Below, piece after piece: positions 41,107 to 48,580 of a stretch of 48,580 nucleotides of DNA. The stretch is from Bacteroidota bacterium (GTDB lineage Bacteria > Bacteroidota > Ignavibacteria > Tepidaquicellales > Tepidaquicellaceae): positions 1-48,580 of the forward strand of contig JAFDZO010000037.1 of assembly GCA_018266845.1 (NCBI GenBank). The letters are read 5' to 3'. The notes under the pieces were generated by a model. That model had not been told where the DNA came from and ran no database searches. It worked only from the letters and a program-made list of their open reading frames with translations. Both the position numbers and the translations under genes were made by a program. How positions within the stretch are numbered: position 1 is the stretch's first letter; each line of letters opens with the position of its first letter.

Positions 41107-42822
41107 ATGAAATTTATTTTTGAAGTTATACTACCGATTTTATTATTTACTTCATTTGGAGATTATAAAAATCCTGAAAAAGTAAATAATACGAATGATG
41201 TTCAAGCTGTGCAATTTGTTTGTAATGAAGTACTGTTTAGACCAACATCAAATTCTATTTCTATAAATGCCTGCTCAAATATTCCAATAGATGTTTATTA
41301 CGAATACGGAATTGATTCAAATAATTATACACTACAAACACCTGTACAGCGCTCAGTAGATAGCATACCATTTAGTACAGTTATAAGCGGACTAACTGCG
41401 AACACTCAGTATTTTTATAGAATGAGATATAAAGAAGTAAGCAGCGCCACATATTTAGCTAAGCCAAACCGTACATTCAGAACGCAGCGAGCAGCGGGAA
41501 GCAATTTTAATTTTGTCGTACAAGCTGACCCGCATTTAGATACAAATAGCAATCCTTCAGCTTATACTGTCGCTTTGCAAAATATGCTTTTCCAAAAACC
41601 TGATTTTATGATTGACCTTGGTGATAATTTTATGTCGGAAAAGCTTCCTGTTTACACTGCTGAAGATATTAAAAGCAGGCATCTTCTGCTCAGAAATTAT
41701 TACGATTTAGTTTGCCACTCAATACCTCTTTTTATTACGTTGGGTAATCACGAAGGCGAATTAGGGTGGCTGCCGGATTCTTCAACAACAAGTTTAAAAG
41801 TACTGGCTACCAATACAAGAAAGTTTTATTATTTAAATCCCGAGCCGAATTCATTTTACAGCGGTAATTCTACTCCTTCTACTAATGTCGGATTAAGACA
41901 GAATTATTATTCGTGGACATGGGGAAATTGTCTATTCGTAGTAATTGATCCGTATTGGTACACCAAGTCCAAACCTGCATGGGGATGGTCATTAGGTCTG
42001 GAACAATTTAACTGGCTTAAAAATGTTCTTACTACTAGCAATGCAAAGTTTAAATTTATTTTTTCTCATCAGGTAGTTGGAGGAAGCGGTAACGAGGGGC
42101 GAGGCGGAACTGAAGTCGCTCATCTTTTTGAAATGGGAGGAAGAAATGCAGATTCAACATGGGGATTTGATACATATCGCCCCGGGTGGGGAGGAAAACC
42201 GGTTCACACTTTAATGGTAGAGAACAAAGTAAATATTTTCTTTCACGGACATGACCACTTTTTCGGAAAGCAGGAAAAGGACGGTGTAGTTTATCAGGAA
42301 GTTCCCCAGCCATCTTCAAGAAGCGTAACAAGTATTTCCGCAACTCAATACGGATATGTGGATGGAGTTTTTATTCCAAGCAGAGGGCATCTTTCAGTGA
42401 ACGTTACAAACTCAAAAGTAAAAGTAGATTATGTCCGCGCCTATGTGCCAAGCGAAGAAAATGCAACCAGGCATAACAGAGATGTAAGCTATTCATATAC
42501 AATAGATACCATAGGGGCTATAGTTGGCGTAAATGAATTTAGTTCCGTTCCAAATACGATAACGTTAAACCAGAATTACCCAAATCCTTTTAACCCAAGC
42601 ACAATAATAAAATATACTATTGCAAAAGCGGATAAAGTTTTACTTAAGGTATATGATAACATGGGAAGAGAAGTAAAAACACTTGTGAATAATTTTCAGC
42701 AGGCAGGGACATACACTGCCGTATTTAATTCAGATGATGCTTCATTATCAAGCGGAATATACTATTGTGTTATAACTACGGGAGGGTATTCAAAATCAAT
42801 GAAAATGATATTTGTTAAGTAA
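41107..42822 (+). CDS. Secreted metallophosphoesterase with T9SS domain, copy 2
   Basis: 571 residues, the same order as the gene before it: signal peptide (MKFIFEVILPILLFTSFG), fibronectin-like domain (VLFRPTSNSISINACSNIPI), metallophosphoesterase core with QADPHLD, DLGDNF, TLGNHEGELG, FSHQVVGG and FFHGHDHFFGK, and T9SS domain (NYPNPFNPSTIIKYTI). All metal ligands are kept, so both copies should be active. The two look like an old tandem duplication that has diverged: shared motifs, different loops. The gap between them is 15 bases. Confidence 0.92.
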   Translation: MKFIFEVILPILLFTSFGDYKNPEKVNNTNDVQAVQFVCNEVLFRPTSNSISINACSNIPIDVYYEYGIDSNNYTLQTPVQRSVDSIPFSTVISGLTANTQYFYRMRYKEVSSATYLAKPNRTFRTQRAAGSNFNFVVQADPHLDTNSNPSAYTVALQNMLFQKPDFMIDLGDNFMSEKLPVYTAEDIKSRHLLLRNYYDLVCHSIPLFITLGNHEGELGWLPDSSTTSLKVLATNTRKFYYLNPEPNSFYSGNSTPSTNVGLRQNYYSWTWGNCLFVVIDPYWYTKSKPAWGWSLGLEQFNWLKNVLTTSNAKFKFIFSHQVVGGSGNEGRGGTEVAHLFEMGGRNADSTWGFDTYRPGWGGKPVHTLMVENKVNIFFHGHDHFFGKQEKDGVVYQEVPQPSSRSVTSISATQYGYVDGVFIPSRGHLSVNVTNSKVKVDYVRAYVPSEENATRHNRDVSYSYTIDTIGAIVGVNEFSSVPNTITLNQNYPNPFNPSTIIKYTIAKADKVLLKVYDNMGREVKTLVNNFQQAGTYTAVFNSDDASLSSGIYYCVITTGGYSKSMKMIFVK

Positions 42823-42843
42823 CAAAAAGCTAAATTATTACCT

Positions 42844-44532
42844 ATGAATAAAATTACATTTATACTTGCAGTATTCTTTATTTGCCGCAGTCTGCTCGCT
42901 CATAATATTGACGATAAGAATTCCAATATTGAATTAAAGCATTGGCATTTAATAGGCGCTAAGCATGAAATCCATGCTTCATTTTATATGTATAAAGATG
43001 GGAAAGTATATCTTGAAGATGAACAGCATAATATTCTTAACCTCCCGCTTACCTCGTTTAATGATAAGGATAAAAAATTCGTTTTAGAGAAATATGGAAA
43101 GATAAAAGAAATTAATGCAAAACTTATTGAAAGGAATAATATTGCAAATGGGAAAGTAACTGAGTTTCAAAATTCAATTAATTCTGAACATCCCGCTGAA
43201 AATAATATTAATTATTTTTTACTTTTCACAGTTTTAATTGCAGCAACAATTTTAGTTTATAACTTCACGGATAGGTCAAAATTAAAATTTGTTTATTCTT
43301 TTATTGGAATTGGAATTCTTTTTACCATATACAGTTTTACAACAGGCGATATTAAAGTTCAACAAAGCGCAACAAATCCTTTAACTATAGATTCAGCATT
43401 CAAGCCGTTCAAGCCGAGTGTTTATACAAGATGGGATGCAAATTATTTTTATGTAGAGTCTAAGGGAATTCCTAATCACAGTATGATGACGGGAATTGTA
43501 AAATGGCAGCAGCAGGTTCCTATTCCGCAATGCTATATAGGAACAAATGCGTGGCAGGTTCCATTAAATCCTGTTATTGCGCCAACGCCTGTACCTGTTA
43601 ATCCACAGCATTTTATAAGAGGAGCTGTTGCTATAGCAGCTAACGGAGTTCCGATTTTTAATCCTTATACAAATACAGGTGTTGATGCCTACCTTGACGG
43701 GCAGCTTGATAACTGGGGCGGCCACAGCGGAAGAGCAGATGATTATCATTATCACATCGCGCCATTAATTTTATACACTCAAACTTTATCAACCCTTCCT
43801 ATTGCATACGCGCTTGACGGTTTCCCGATTTACGGAAGTAATGAGCCGAACGGAACACCTATGACAACACTCGACTCAAATCACGGACATTACTGGTCAA
43901 ATGGTGTTTATCACTATCATGGCACAATGACTGCGCCATATATGATTGGAAGAATGGTCGGTAGAGTAACAGAGGATACAACATTACAAATAGTGCCTCA
44001 GCCGTCAGCACACCCTGTAAGACCCTCACTAACTCCTTTAACCGGAGCAGTTATCACAGGTTTTGCAGCTAACGGTTCAAACGGATATAATCTGACCTAT
44101 ACTCTCAGCGGACAAACATATGGAGTTAATTATAGCTGGACACAGAACGGTCAATACACTTACAATTTTGTTTCTCCAACAGGAACGACGACTTCAAACT
44201 ACACCGGCTTTACGCAGTGCACTGTCCCTTCGGGAGTAAATGAAAATGGTAATTCGGCAATTCCGAAATCGTACAATATGTTATGGGCTTATCCTAATCC
44301 TTTTAATCCAACAGTGTCAATAAATTACAACCTTGCTAAATCCTCTAATGTTCAGATAAAAATTTTTGACGCAAGCGGAAAACAAATTTCCGTAGTTACT
44401 GAAAAATTCCAATCCGCAGGTGAGTATAATGTGGTCTATAATTCTCAAACAAATTCAAGCGGTGTTTTTTATTTAACGCTTTCTATTGACGGCAGTATTG
44501 CCGATACAAAAAAGCTTGTGCTTTTAAAATAA
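42844..44532 (+). CDS. YHYH-domain protein with SHD1-like region, two membrane helices and T9SS domain
   Basis: 562 residues. Signal peptide (MNKITFILAVFFICRSLLA), then an SHD1-like region (about 30-82, KHWHLIGAKHEIHASFYMYK...DGKVYLEDE...FNDKDKKFV). Two hydrophobic helices follow (about 124-140 and 148-166). The main domain is a YHYH domain: NHSMMTGIVKWQQQVPIPQ, DDYHYHIAP, YALDGFPIYGS and HGHYWSNGVYHYHGT, a His-rich group that probably binds metal. A T9SS domain with AYPNPFNPTVSINYNL ends it. Internal membrane helices are unusual in a T9SS cargo. YHYH proteins have no settled biochemical function; copper or other metal binding is a guess. Confidence 0.85.
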   Translation: MNKITFILAVFFICRSLLAHNIDDKNSNIELKHWHLIGAKHEIHASFYMYKDGKVYLEDEQHNILNLPLTSFNDKDKKFVLEKYGKIKEINAKLIERNNIANGKVTEFQNSINSEHPAENNINYFLLFTVLIAATILVYNFTDRSKLKFVYSFIGIGILFTIYSFTTGDIKVQQSATNPLTIDSAFKPFKPSVYTRWDANYFYVESKGIPNHSMMTGIVKWQQQVPIPQCYIGTNAWQVPLNPVIAPTPVPVNPQHFIRGAVAIAANGVPIFNPYTNTGVDAYLDGQLDNWGGHSGRADDYHYHIAPLILYTQTLSTLPIAYALDGFPIYGSNEPNGTPMTTLDSNHGHYWSNGVYHYHGTMTAPYMIGRMVGRVTEDTTLQIVPQPSAHPVRPSLTPLTGAVITGFAANGSNGYNLTYTLSGQTYGVNYSWTQNGQYTYNFVSPTGTTTSNYTGFTQCTVPSGVNENGNSAIPKSYNMLWAYPNPFNPTVSINYNLAKSSNVQIKIFDASGKQISVVTEKFQSAGEYNVVYNSQTNSSGVFYLTLSIDGSIADTKKLVLLK

Positions 44533-44550
44533 CTCCGATTAAATACTCGA

Positions 44551-45789
44551 ATGAAAAATTTTTTTATTATAATTTTACTCGCTGCGTTTCTTCCTTTAAA
44601 TGCTATTGCACAATATACCGGCACGGGTTCAGTTACACACGGTTTGGCATCAACTACTGTAGCAAATTTGTATAGCTGTACAGGCGGAAGAGTAACAAAC
44701 CTCGGCACAATCATCGCTTCAGATAATTCAGTTTGGACAGTTCCAGCAGTTGTAAATTTTACCAATGGTTCCTTTCCTTTTGCATCTGATTTATATAATC
44801 AGTGCAATGGTCATACTTATGCTACTTCTGCCGCTGCGCTTGCTGCATTGAATGGCTCGGATATTGTTACTATCAATCCCGGCGGTGAAGTTATTACTGC
44901 TTATATTTTTGGAGATAATTATTTTGAGATGTATATTAACGGAGTGCCTGTCGGAAAAGATAATGTTCCTTACACTCCTTTTAATTCCAATATAGTTCGA
45001 TTCAGAGTAAACAGACCTTTTACAATTGCAATGCTGCTTGTTGACTGGGAAGAAAATCTTGGTTTGGGTTCAGAAAATAACAGCGGCTTTGCTTATTATC
45101 CGGGTGATGGGGGTATGGTTGCTGTTTTTAAGGATGCGCAGAATAATAACGTTGCAATTACAGGAAGCAACTGGAAAGCGCAGACATTTTACACAGCTCC
45201 TATACAGGACTTATCCTGCCCGACTGAAAACGGCACACTTAGATCTTCGGTAAATTGCAGTGTTCAGTCAACTAATAACGGAGCAAATTTTTATGGACTT
45301 CACTGGCAAAGACCTGCAAACTGGATGAATGCTTCGTTTGATGATTCACAATGGCAAAATGCTTCAATATATACTAATGAAGTAGTTGGTGTAAACAATA
45401 AACCTGCCTATACAAATTTCACTAATATATTTGATGACCCCGCTAATGATGCAAAATTTATCTGGAGCACAAATTTAATTTTGGATAATGAAGTAATTGT
45501 AAGATATACCGTTCCTGCCGCAAATTCCATCAATGAACATTCTTCTATAATTAAAGATTTTAAGCTGTATCCAAATCCTGCTAAGGAAGAATTGTATTTT
45601 GATTTAGGAGATAACGCTTCTGGAACTACACTAAAAAAAGTAATTATCTATAATACGCTGGGACAAAATATTTTCGAGGCAGATAATGTTATTGATAAAG
45701 TTCATTTCGGCGTATTGTCTCCGGGAGTATATTTTGTAAGAGTTCTTTTCCCTGATTTCGAAATCAGCCAGAAGTTAATAATCGAGTAA
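44551..45789 (+). CDS. Secreted beta-rich protein of unknown function with variant T9SS domain
   Basis: 412 residues with a signal peptide (MKNFFIIILLAAFLPLNAIAQ). The passenger (about 25-325) is beta-rich: VITAYIFGDNYFEMYINGVP looks like a sugar-binding or PA14-like sandwich, and HWQRPANWMNASFDDSQWQN resembles the carbohydrate-binding modules of glycosidases. Four Cys may form disulfides. The C-terminus is a T9SS domain of the shorter Bacteroidetes style (LYPNPAKEELYFDL, LSPGVYFVRVLF), unlike the PNPFNP style of the other cargo here. Sixth of eight genes in the operon apart from the final DUF1566 gene, 18 bases after the YHYH gene. Confidence 0.7.
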   Translation: MKNFFIIILLAAFLPLNAIAQYTGTGSVTHGLASTTVANLYSCTGGRVTNLGTIIASDNSVWTVPAVVNFTNGSFPFASDLYNQCNGHTYATSAAALAALNGSDIVTINPGGEVITAYIFGDNYFEMYINGVPVGKDNVPYTPFNSNIVRFRVNRPFTIAMLLVDWEENLGLGSENNSGFAYYPGDGGMVAVFKDAQNNNVAITGSNWKAQTFYTAPIQDLSCPTENGTLRSSVNCSVQSTNNGANFYGLHWQRPANWMNASFDDSQWQNASIYTNEVVGVNNKPAYTNFTNIFDDPANDAKFIWSTNLILDNEVIVRYTVPAANSINEHSSIIKDFKLYPNPAKEELYFDLGDNASGTTLKKVIIYNTLGQNIFEADNVIDKVHFGVLSPGVYFVRVLFPDFEISQKLIIE

Positions 45790-45800
45790 CCGGAAAATTC

Positions 45801-47048
45801 ATGAAAAAAAGTCTCTTTATATTTTTTATTTTTGTTGTTGTGTGCGCTGCATCTGGTTATAGCATTTTCAAAACTATGCTTCGCCTTCCCGATACAGGGC
45901 AAACAGGAAATTATACTTCGACCTTTGGAGAAGATTCCGATTACTTAATTAACGTCCCTTCCTTTATTAATAATAGTAGTAGTATTGTTGTAGATACTGT
46001 TACGGGATTAATGTGGCAGAGAATTGACGGCGGAGAAATGACCTATGAAAACGCCAAGATATATTGTGATACACTAACCCTTGGAGGATATACAAACTGG
46101 CGGCTGCCGGACTGCCATGAGCTTTTCAGTATCCTTAACCACAACAGAACTAATCCAGCAATTGACACTTTATACTTTACAAAAACTTTGGCGGAGTACT
46201 GGTGGAGCAGTCAAAGGCAGGCAAATGATACAACAAAAGTTTGGGTTACAAACGCCGGCGGCGGTGTGGGAAATCATCTTAAAACGGAAACCATAAGCGC
46301 AGGCGGCACAAAAAGATTTCATGTAAGAGCAGTGAGAGATGCTACAGCACCCATTTCCATCCCTCAAAGGTTTTCAAACAACGGAAACGGAACTACTACA
46401 GATTTAGTAACAGGACTAATGTGGCAGCAAGTTCCCTTTGCTGATTCATTGACCTGGGAACAGGCGCTAACAAATTCCGAAAATCTTAATTTTGCAGGAT
46501 ACTCCGACTGGAGGCTTCCTAACGTAAAAGAGCTTCAATCAATCAATGATGAAACATTAATTAATCCCTCAGTCAATCAAACTTTTTTCAGCGGAGTTTC
46601 AGTGAAAAAATACTGGTCTTCCACTTCCCTTCCAAACCAGACTACAAAAGCATGGTACCTTGATACTCAATTCGGAATCACAACGTATGATTTTAAAACA
46701 AGAGCATTCTATGTTATTTGTGTAAGGACTGCAAATACTACAATAGGAATAAATCAAAACGGGCAACAGAATTTTACAAGAGAATATAAGTTATATCAGA
46801 ACTATCCCAACCCATTCAACCCAGTTACAAATATATTTTACTTCGTTCCAAAAAGTGATTACGTTACTTTAAAAATTTTTGATTTATCGGGGAAAGAAGT
46901 TTCTACTTTATTAAATGAGTTTATCAACGCAGGCTATCACACTATTGAAGTTGACGGAAGTTTATTGGCAAGCGGAGTTTATTATTATAGTTTGAGTACT
47001 TCGGCAGGGAATTTCAATGAAACTAAGAAAATGGTTCTAATAAAATAA
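45801..47048 (+). CDS. DUF1566 (Lcl C-terminal) double-domain protein with T9SS domain
   Basis: 415 residues. The signal or anchor helix (MKKSLFIFFIFVVVCAASGYS) precedes two copies of the Lcl/DUF1566 domain. Each opens like VDTVTGLMWQR or TDLVTGLMWQQ, continues with GGYTNWRLPD / AGYSDWRLPN and a block such as EYWWSSQ / KKYWSSTSL, and ends with a VRAVRD / CVRT strand. The fold is C-type-lectin-like, as in the Legionella collagen-like adhesin. A T9SS domain (NYPNPFNPVTNIFYFVP) ends it. A carbohydrate- or surface-binding role is likely. It is the last gene of the ECF operon, 11 bases after its neighbour. Confidence 0.9.
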   Translation: MKKSLFIFFIFVVVCAASGYSIFKTMLRLPDTGQTGNYTSTFGEDSDYLINVPSFINNSSSIVVDTVTGLMWQRIDGGEMTYENAKIYCDTLTLGGYTNWRLPDCHELFSILNHNRTNPAIDTLYFTKTLAEYWWSSQRQANDTTKVWVTNAGGGVGNHLKTETISAGGTKRFHVRAVRDATAPISIPQRFSNNGNGTTTDLVTGLMWQQVPFADSLTWEQALTNSENLNFAGYSDWRLPNVKELQSINDETLINPSVNQTFFSGVSVKKYWSSTSLPNQTTKAWYLDTQFGITTYDFKTRAFYVICVRTANTTIGINQNGQQNFTREYKLYQNYPNPFNPVTNIFYFVPKSDYVTLKIFDLSGKEVSTLLNEFINAGYHTIEVDGSLLASGVYYYSLSTSAGNFNETKKMVLIK

Positions 47049-47058
47049 TTTTTGAAAC

Positions 47059-47092
47059 AAAAGCCCTCAGAAATTTTTCTCAGGGCTTTTAT
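47059..47092. terminator. Bidirectional terminator between convergent genes
   Basis: AAAAGCCCT (47059-47067) pairs with AGGGCTTTT (47082-47090). T-runs occur on both strands, and the hairpin lies between the ECF operon and the minus-strand gene at 47097. Confidence 0.8.
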
Positions 47093-47096
47093 ATAT

Positions 47097-47522
47097 TTAC
47101 TTCACTGTAAAATAGTAATCATCAGAATATTTTATACTCTCGTCAAATTCATCCACAACGCGCAGACAATATTTTCCGGGTTCTTTTATTGAAAAATCAT
47201 TTGAACAGTTATGTTGAGTAGATGACATCGAAGCAACTCTATCCTGTTCAAATTTTCCATCGGGAGAATCTTTCGTGATAACTGTCCTTAATCCCACTGA
47301 CTTTCCGAACGGTTCAAACTTCAATACAACAAAAACATTGTTATTAGAACCTACTGAACTGAATGATGTAACATTATCATTTGGAATTAAATCTCCCTGA
47401 TGTTCTGTAGGAGTTTGATAGCCTGTGCAAAGAGTAACTGTTACCTTCGGCTGAGCATTAACGTTCATTGAACAAAATAGTGTTATAAGAATTACTGAAA
47501 TTAAATTTAATTTTAGTTTCAT
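47097..47522 (-). CDS. Small secreted protein, unknown (related to 47545 gene)
   Basis: 141 residues with signal peptide MKLKLNLISVILITLFCSMNVNAQ. The mature part is an all-beta domain of about 117 residues: VTVTLCTGYQTPTEH, VFVVLKFEPFGKSVGLRTVI and a closing PGKYCLRVVDEFDESIKYSD. Three Cys residues. Not recognised. The neighbour at 47545 has the same layout (signal peptide, N-terminal CxG, a late F.KPGKYVVYAIDYY), so the pair is probably an old duplication. Neither has a T9SS domain. Confidence 0.65.
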   Translation of the reverse strand: MKLKLNLISVILITLFCSMNVNAQPKVTVTLCTGYQTPTEHQGDLIPNDNVTSFSSVGSNNNVFVVLKFEPFGKSVGLRTVITKDSPDGKFEQDRVASMSSTQHNCSNDFSIKEPGKYCLRVVDEFDESIKYSDDYYFTVK

Positions 47523-47544
47523 TTTATTTTATGTTTATAAAAAA

Positions 47545-48000
47545 TTAGTTAGTGATTGTTATAGATGCTTTTCCCAAATATTCTTTATAACCCCTGTGCT
47601 CAAGTGTTGCCCTTTTGTAATAATCAATAGCATATACAACATACTTACCCGGCTTAGTAAAATAGTACGGCTGGTCGGTTGCATACCTTCTGTATCCGCT
47701 TTCAGTTGTCAATACCATCTGGTCAATAGGATTTTCATCTCCTTTATCATCCACTGAATATGTTTCCCATTGGATAAAAGTCTGCGTCTTAGCTTCACCC
47801 TGATAAGGCGTTTCAAATTGCAATTGGAAATACAAAGGTGTTGTAGTAGTTGCAGTTGTGTAAACATTTAAAGCATATACATTATCATCAGTACCTGAAC
47901 AAATGTTCAAAGTTCCTGTTTGGGCATTTGCAAAATTGAAAGTAAGTACAAGCAGTGTTACCGCTAAAAGTGTTTTTAGAAAATTGTTTTTGTTTAACAT
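47545..48000 (-). CDS. Small secreted protein, unknown (related to 47097 gene)
   Basis: 151 residues with signal peptide MLNKNNFLKTLLAVTLLVLTFNFANAQ and a clear ribosome site (GGAG, eight bases before the ATG). All-beta: LNICSGTDDNVYALNVYTTA, LYFQLQFETPYQG, YYFTKPGKYVVYAIDYYKRA and a final strand ASITIT. The KPGKY strand matches PGKYCLRVVD in the 47097 gene, which lies 22 bases downstream. Predicted periplasmic or secreted by another route; function unknown. It is 18 bases after a T9SS gene and may share its transcript. Confidence 0.65.
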   Translation of the reverse strand: MLNKNNFLKTLLAVTLLVLTFNFANAQTGTLNICSGTDDNVYALNVYTTATTTTPLYFQLQFETPYQGEAKTQTFIQWETYSVDDKGDENPIDQMVLTTESGYRRYATDQPYYFTKPGKYVVYAIDYYKRATLEHRGYKEYLGKASITITN

Positions 48001-48018
48001 TTTTTTCTCCGTTTAATT

Positions 48019-48579
48019 TTACTTCAATAATAACATTTTTTTAGTCTCTGAGAAAGTGCCAAAATTTAATTTATAAAAGTACACTCCGCTTGCAAGCGCC
48101 GAGCCGTCAAACTCAGCCAGATGAGTTCCGGCTTCCTGATTACCGTTAACAAGCGAAGCAACTTTTTTCCCAACTATATCATAAACATTTAGCTCTACAA
48201 ATCCTTTTGCGGGAATCTGATAATTTATTTTACAGGAAGGATTAAAAGGATTGGGATAGTTCTGACTGAGACTAAATGTTTTTGGAATACCTATTGTAAT
48301 TTCATTTTGCAAATAGAAGTACTTGTAATTTCCGTTATAGTCTAATTGCTTTAATCTGTATAAGTATTTTCCTGCAGAAAGATTGTTATCTTTAAATGAA
48401 TAATTATGCGCTTCGTTAGTTGTGCCCGAACCGTTTACAAATCCGGTTTTTTTCCATTCTGTTTCTGATGACTTTCTTTCAATTTCAAATCCCAAATTAT
48501 TTTCTTCCCTGCTTGTATTCCATATTAAAGTAACATTCTGCTTGTCTATTGATGAGGTAAAAGATGTTAGTTCAACGGG
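48019..48579 (-). CDS. T9SS sorting-domain protein, C-terminal part (5' end outside window)
   Basis: The frame is open to the window edge; the ATG at 48495 is internal. The visible part starts VELTSFTSSIDKQNVTLIW, the same Ig-like spacer as in the beta-helix protein at 29739 (ELASFTSSVNGNAVTLQW), followed by GFEIERKSSETEWKKTGFV and the matching YRLKQLDYNGNYKYF. It ends in a T9SS domain (NYPNPFNPSCKINYQIP, LASGVYFYKLNFG). The similarity over ~180 residues suggests the rest of the protein could also be a repetitive surface fibre, but that lies outside the window. Confidence 0.88.
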   Translation of the reverse strand, partial: PVELTSFTSSIDKQNVTLIWNTSREENNLGFEIERKSSETEWKKTGFVNGSGTTNEAHNYSFKDNNLSAGKYLYRLKQLDYNGNYKYFYLQNEITIGIPKTFSLSQNYPNPFNPSCKINYQIPAKGFVELNVYDIVGKKVASLVNGNQEAGTHLAEFDGSALASGVYFYKLNFGTFSETKKMLLLK

Positions 48580-48580
48580 A

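Overview
The window looks like a chromosomal stretch from a member of the Ignavibacteria/Chlorobi-Bacteroidota assemblage. The main reason is the number of secreted proteins ending in a type IX secretion (T9SS, Por) type A sorting domain of the 'QNYPNPFNP...GREVA.LVN' kind: thirteen carry PNPFNP and a fourteenth has the variant 'LYPNPAKEEL'. The spelling PNPFNP is typical of Ignavibacteria-like genomes. No T9SS machinery gene is in the window, so cargo and machinery are encoded apart. Start sites often lack a clear Shine-Dalgarno sequence, and several genes probably use TTG.

Layout. 1-2580: two T9SS cargo genes, the first cut by the window edge, the second with a NodB-like (polysaccharide-deacetylase) fold. 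2765-9716: a plus-strand run of a GNAT acetyltransferase and a signalling cluster (FIST sensor, PAS histidine kinase, DUF457/YdjM-like membrane protein, Rcp1-like response regulator, REC-PAS-PAS-HK-REC hybrid kinase). 9841-11379: minus-strand bacilliredoxin, alpha/beta hydrolase and a small protein. 11380-12332: about 950 bases of non-coding, repeat-rich DNA ending at tRNA-His. 12589-18421: an ASPIC/FG-GAP T9SS protein, a secreted unknown, and a large T9SS gene broken by a one-base frameshift. 18578-20555: four small membrane or lipoprotein unknowns. 20655-26249: an RluA-family pseudouridine synthase, a small secreted TonB-C-like protein, a second NodB-like T9SS protein and an MltD-like LysM lytic transglycosylase.

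26316-29650: tRNA-Thr, then a strongly AT-rich block that looks foreign. It holds a 602-residue unknown protein, a zinc-ribbon PD-(D/E)XK nuclease reading frame, and a decayed tyrosine recombinase. The two reading frames probably form one protein of about 820 residues interrupted at a run of nine A's. This is the best candidate for an undescribed system, most plausibly an anti-phage or anti-plasmid nuclease.

29739-37803: a giant beta-helix T9SS protein, a conserved helical cytoplasmic protein, and a minus-strand pair of T9SS-exported enzymes: a SUMF1-fold protein lacking the formylglycine-generating cysteines, and an arylsulfotransferase-like protein with its catalytic residues in place. 37990-47048: a tight eight-gene plus-strand operon that starts with an ECF sigma factor, a 94-residue one-helix anti-sigma candidate and a CnrX/Spy-like periplasmic sensor. 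It continues with five T9SS cargo proteins: two tandem metallophosphoesterases, a YHYH protein, a beta-rich unknown and a double DUF1566 protein. The arrangement suggests a surface regulon controlled through envelope sensing. 47097-48580: two related small secreted proteins and the end of another T9SS protein cut by the window edge.

Small palindromic elements recur between genes. One family (GACCTGACAGG / CCTGTCAGGTC) occurs three times, each just past the 3' end of a gene and followed by a T-run in the right direction, so it probably serves as terminators.
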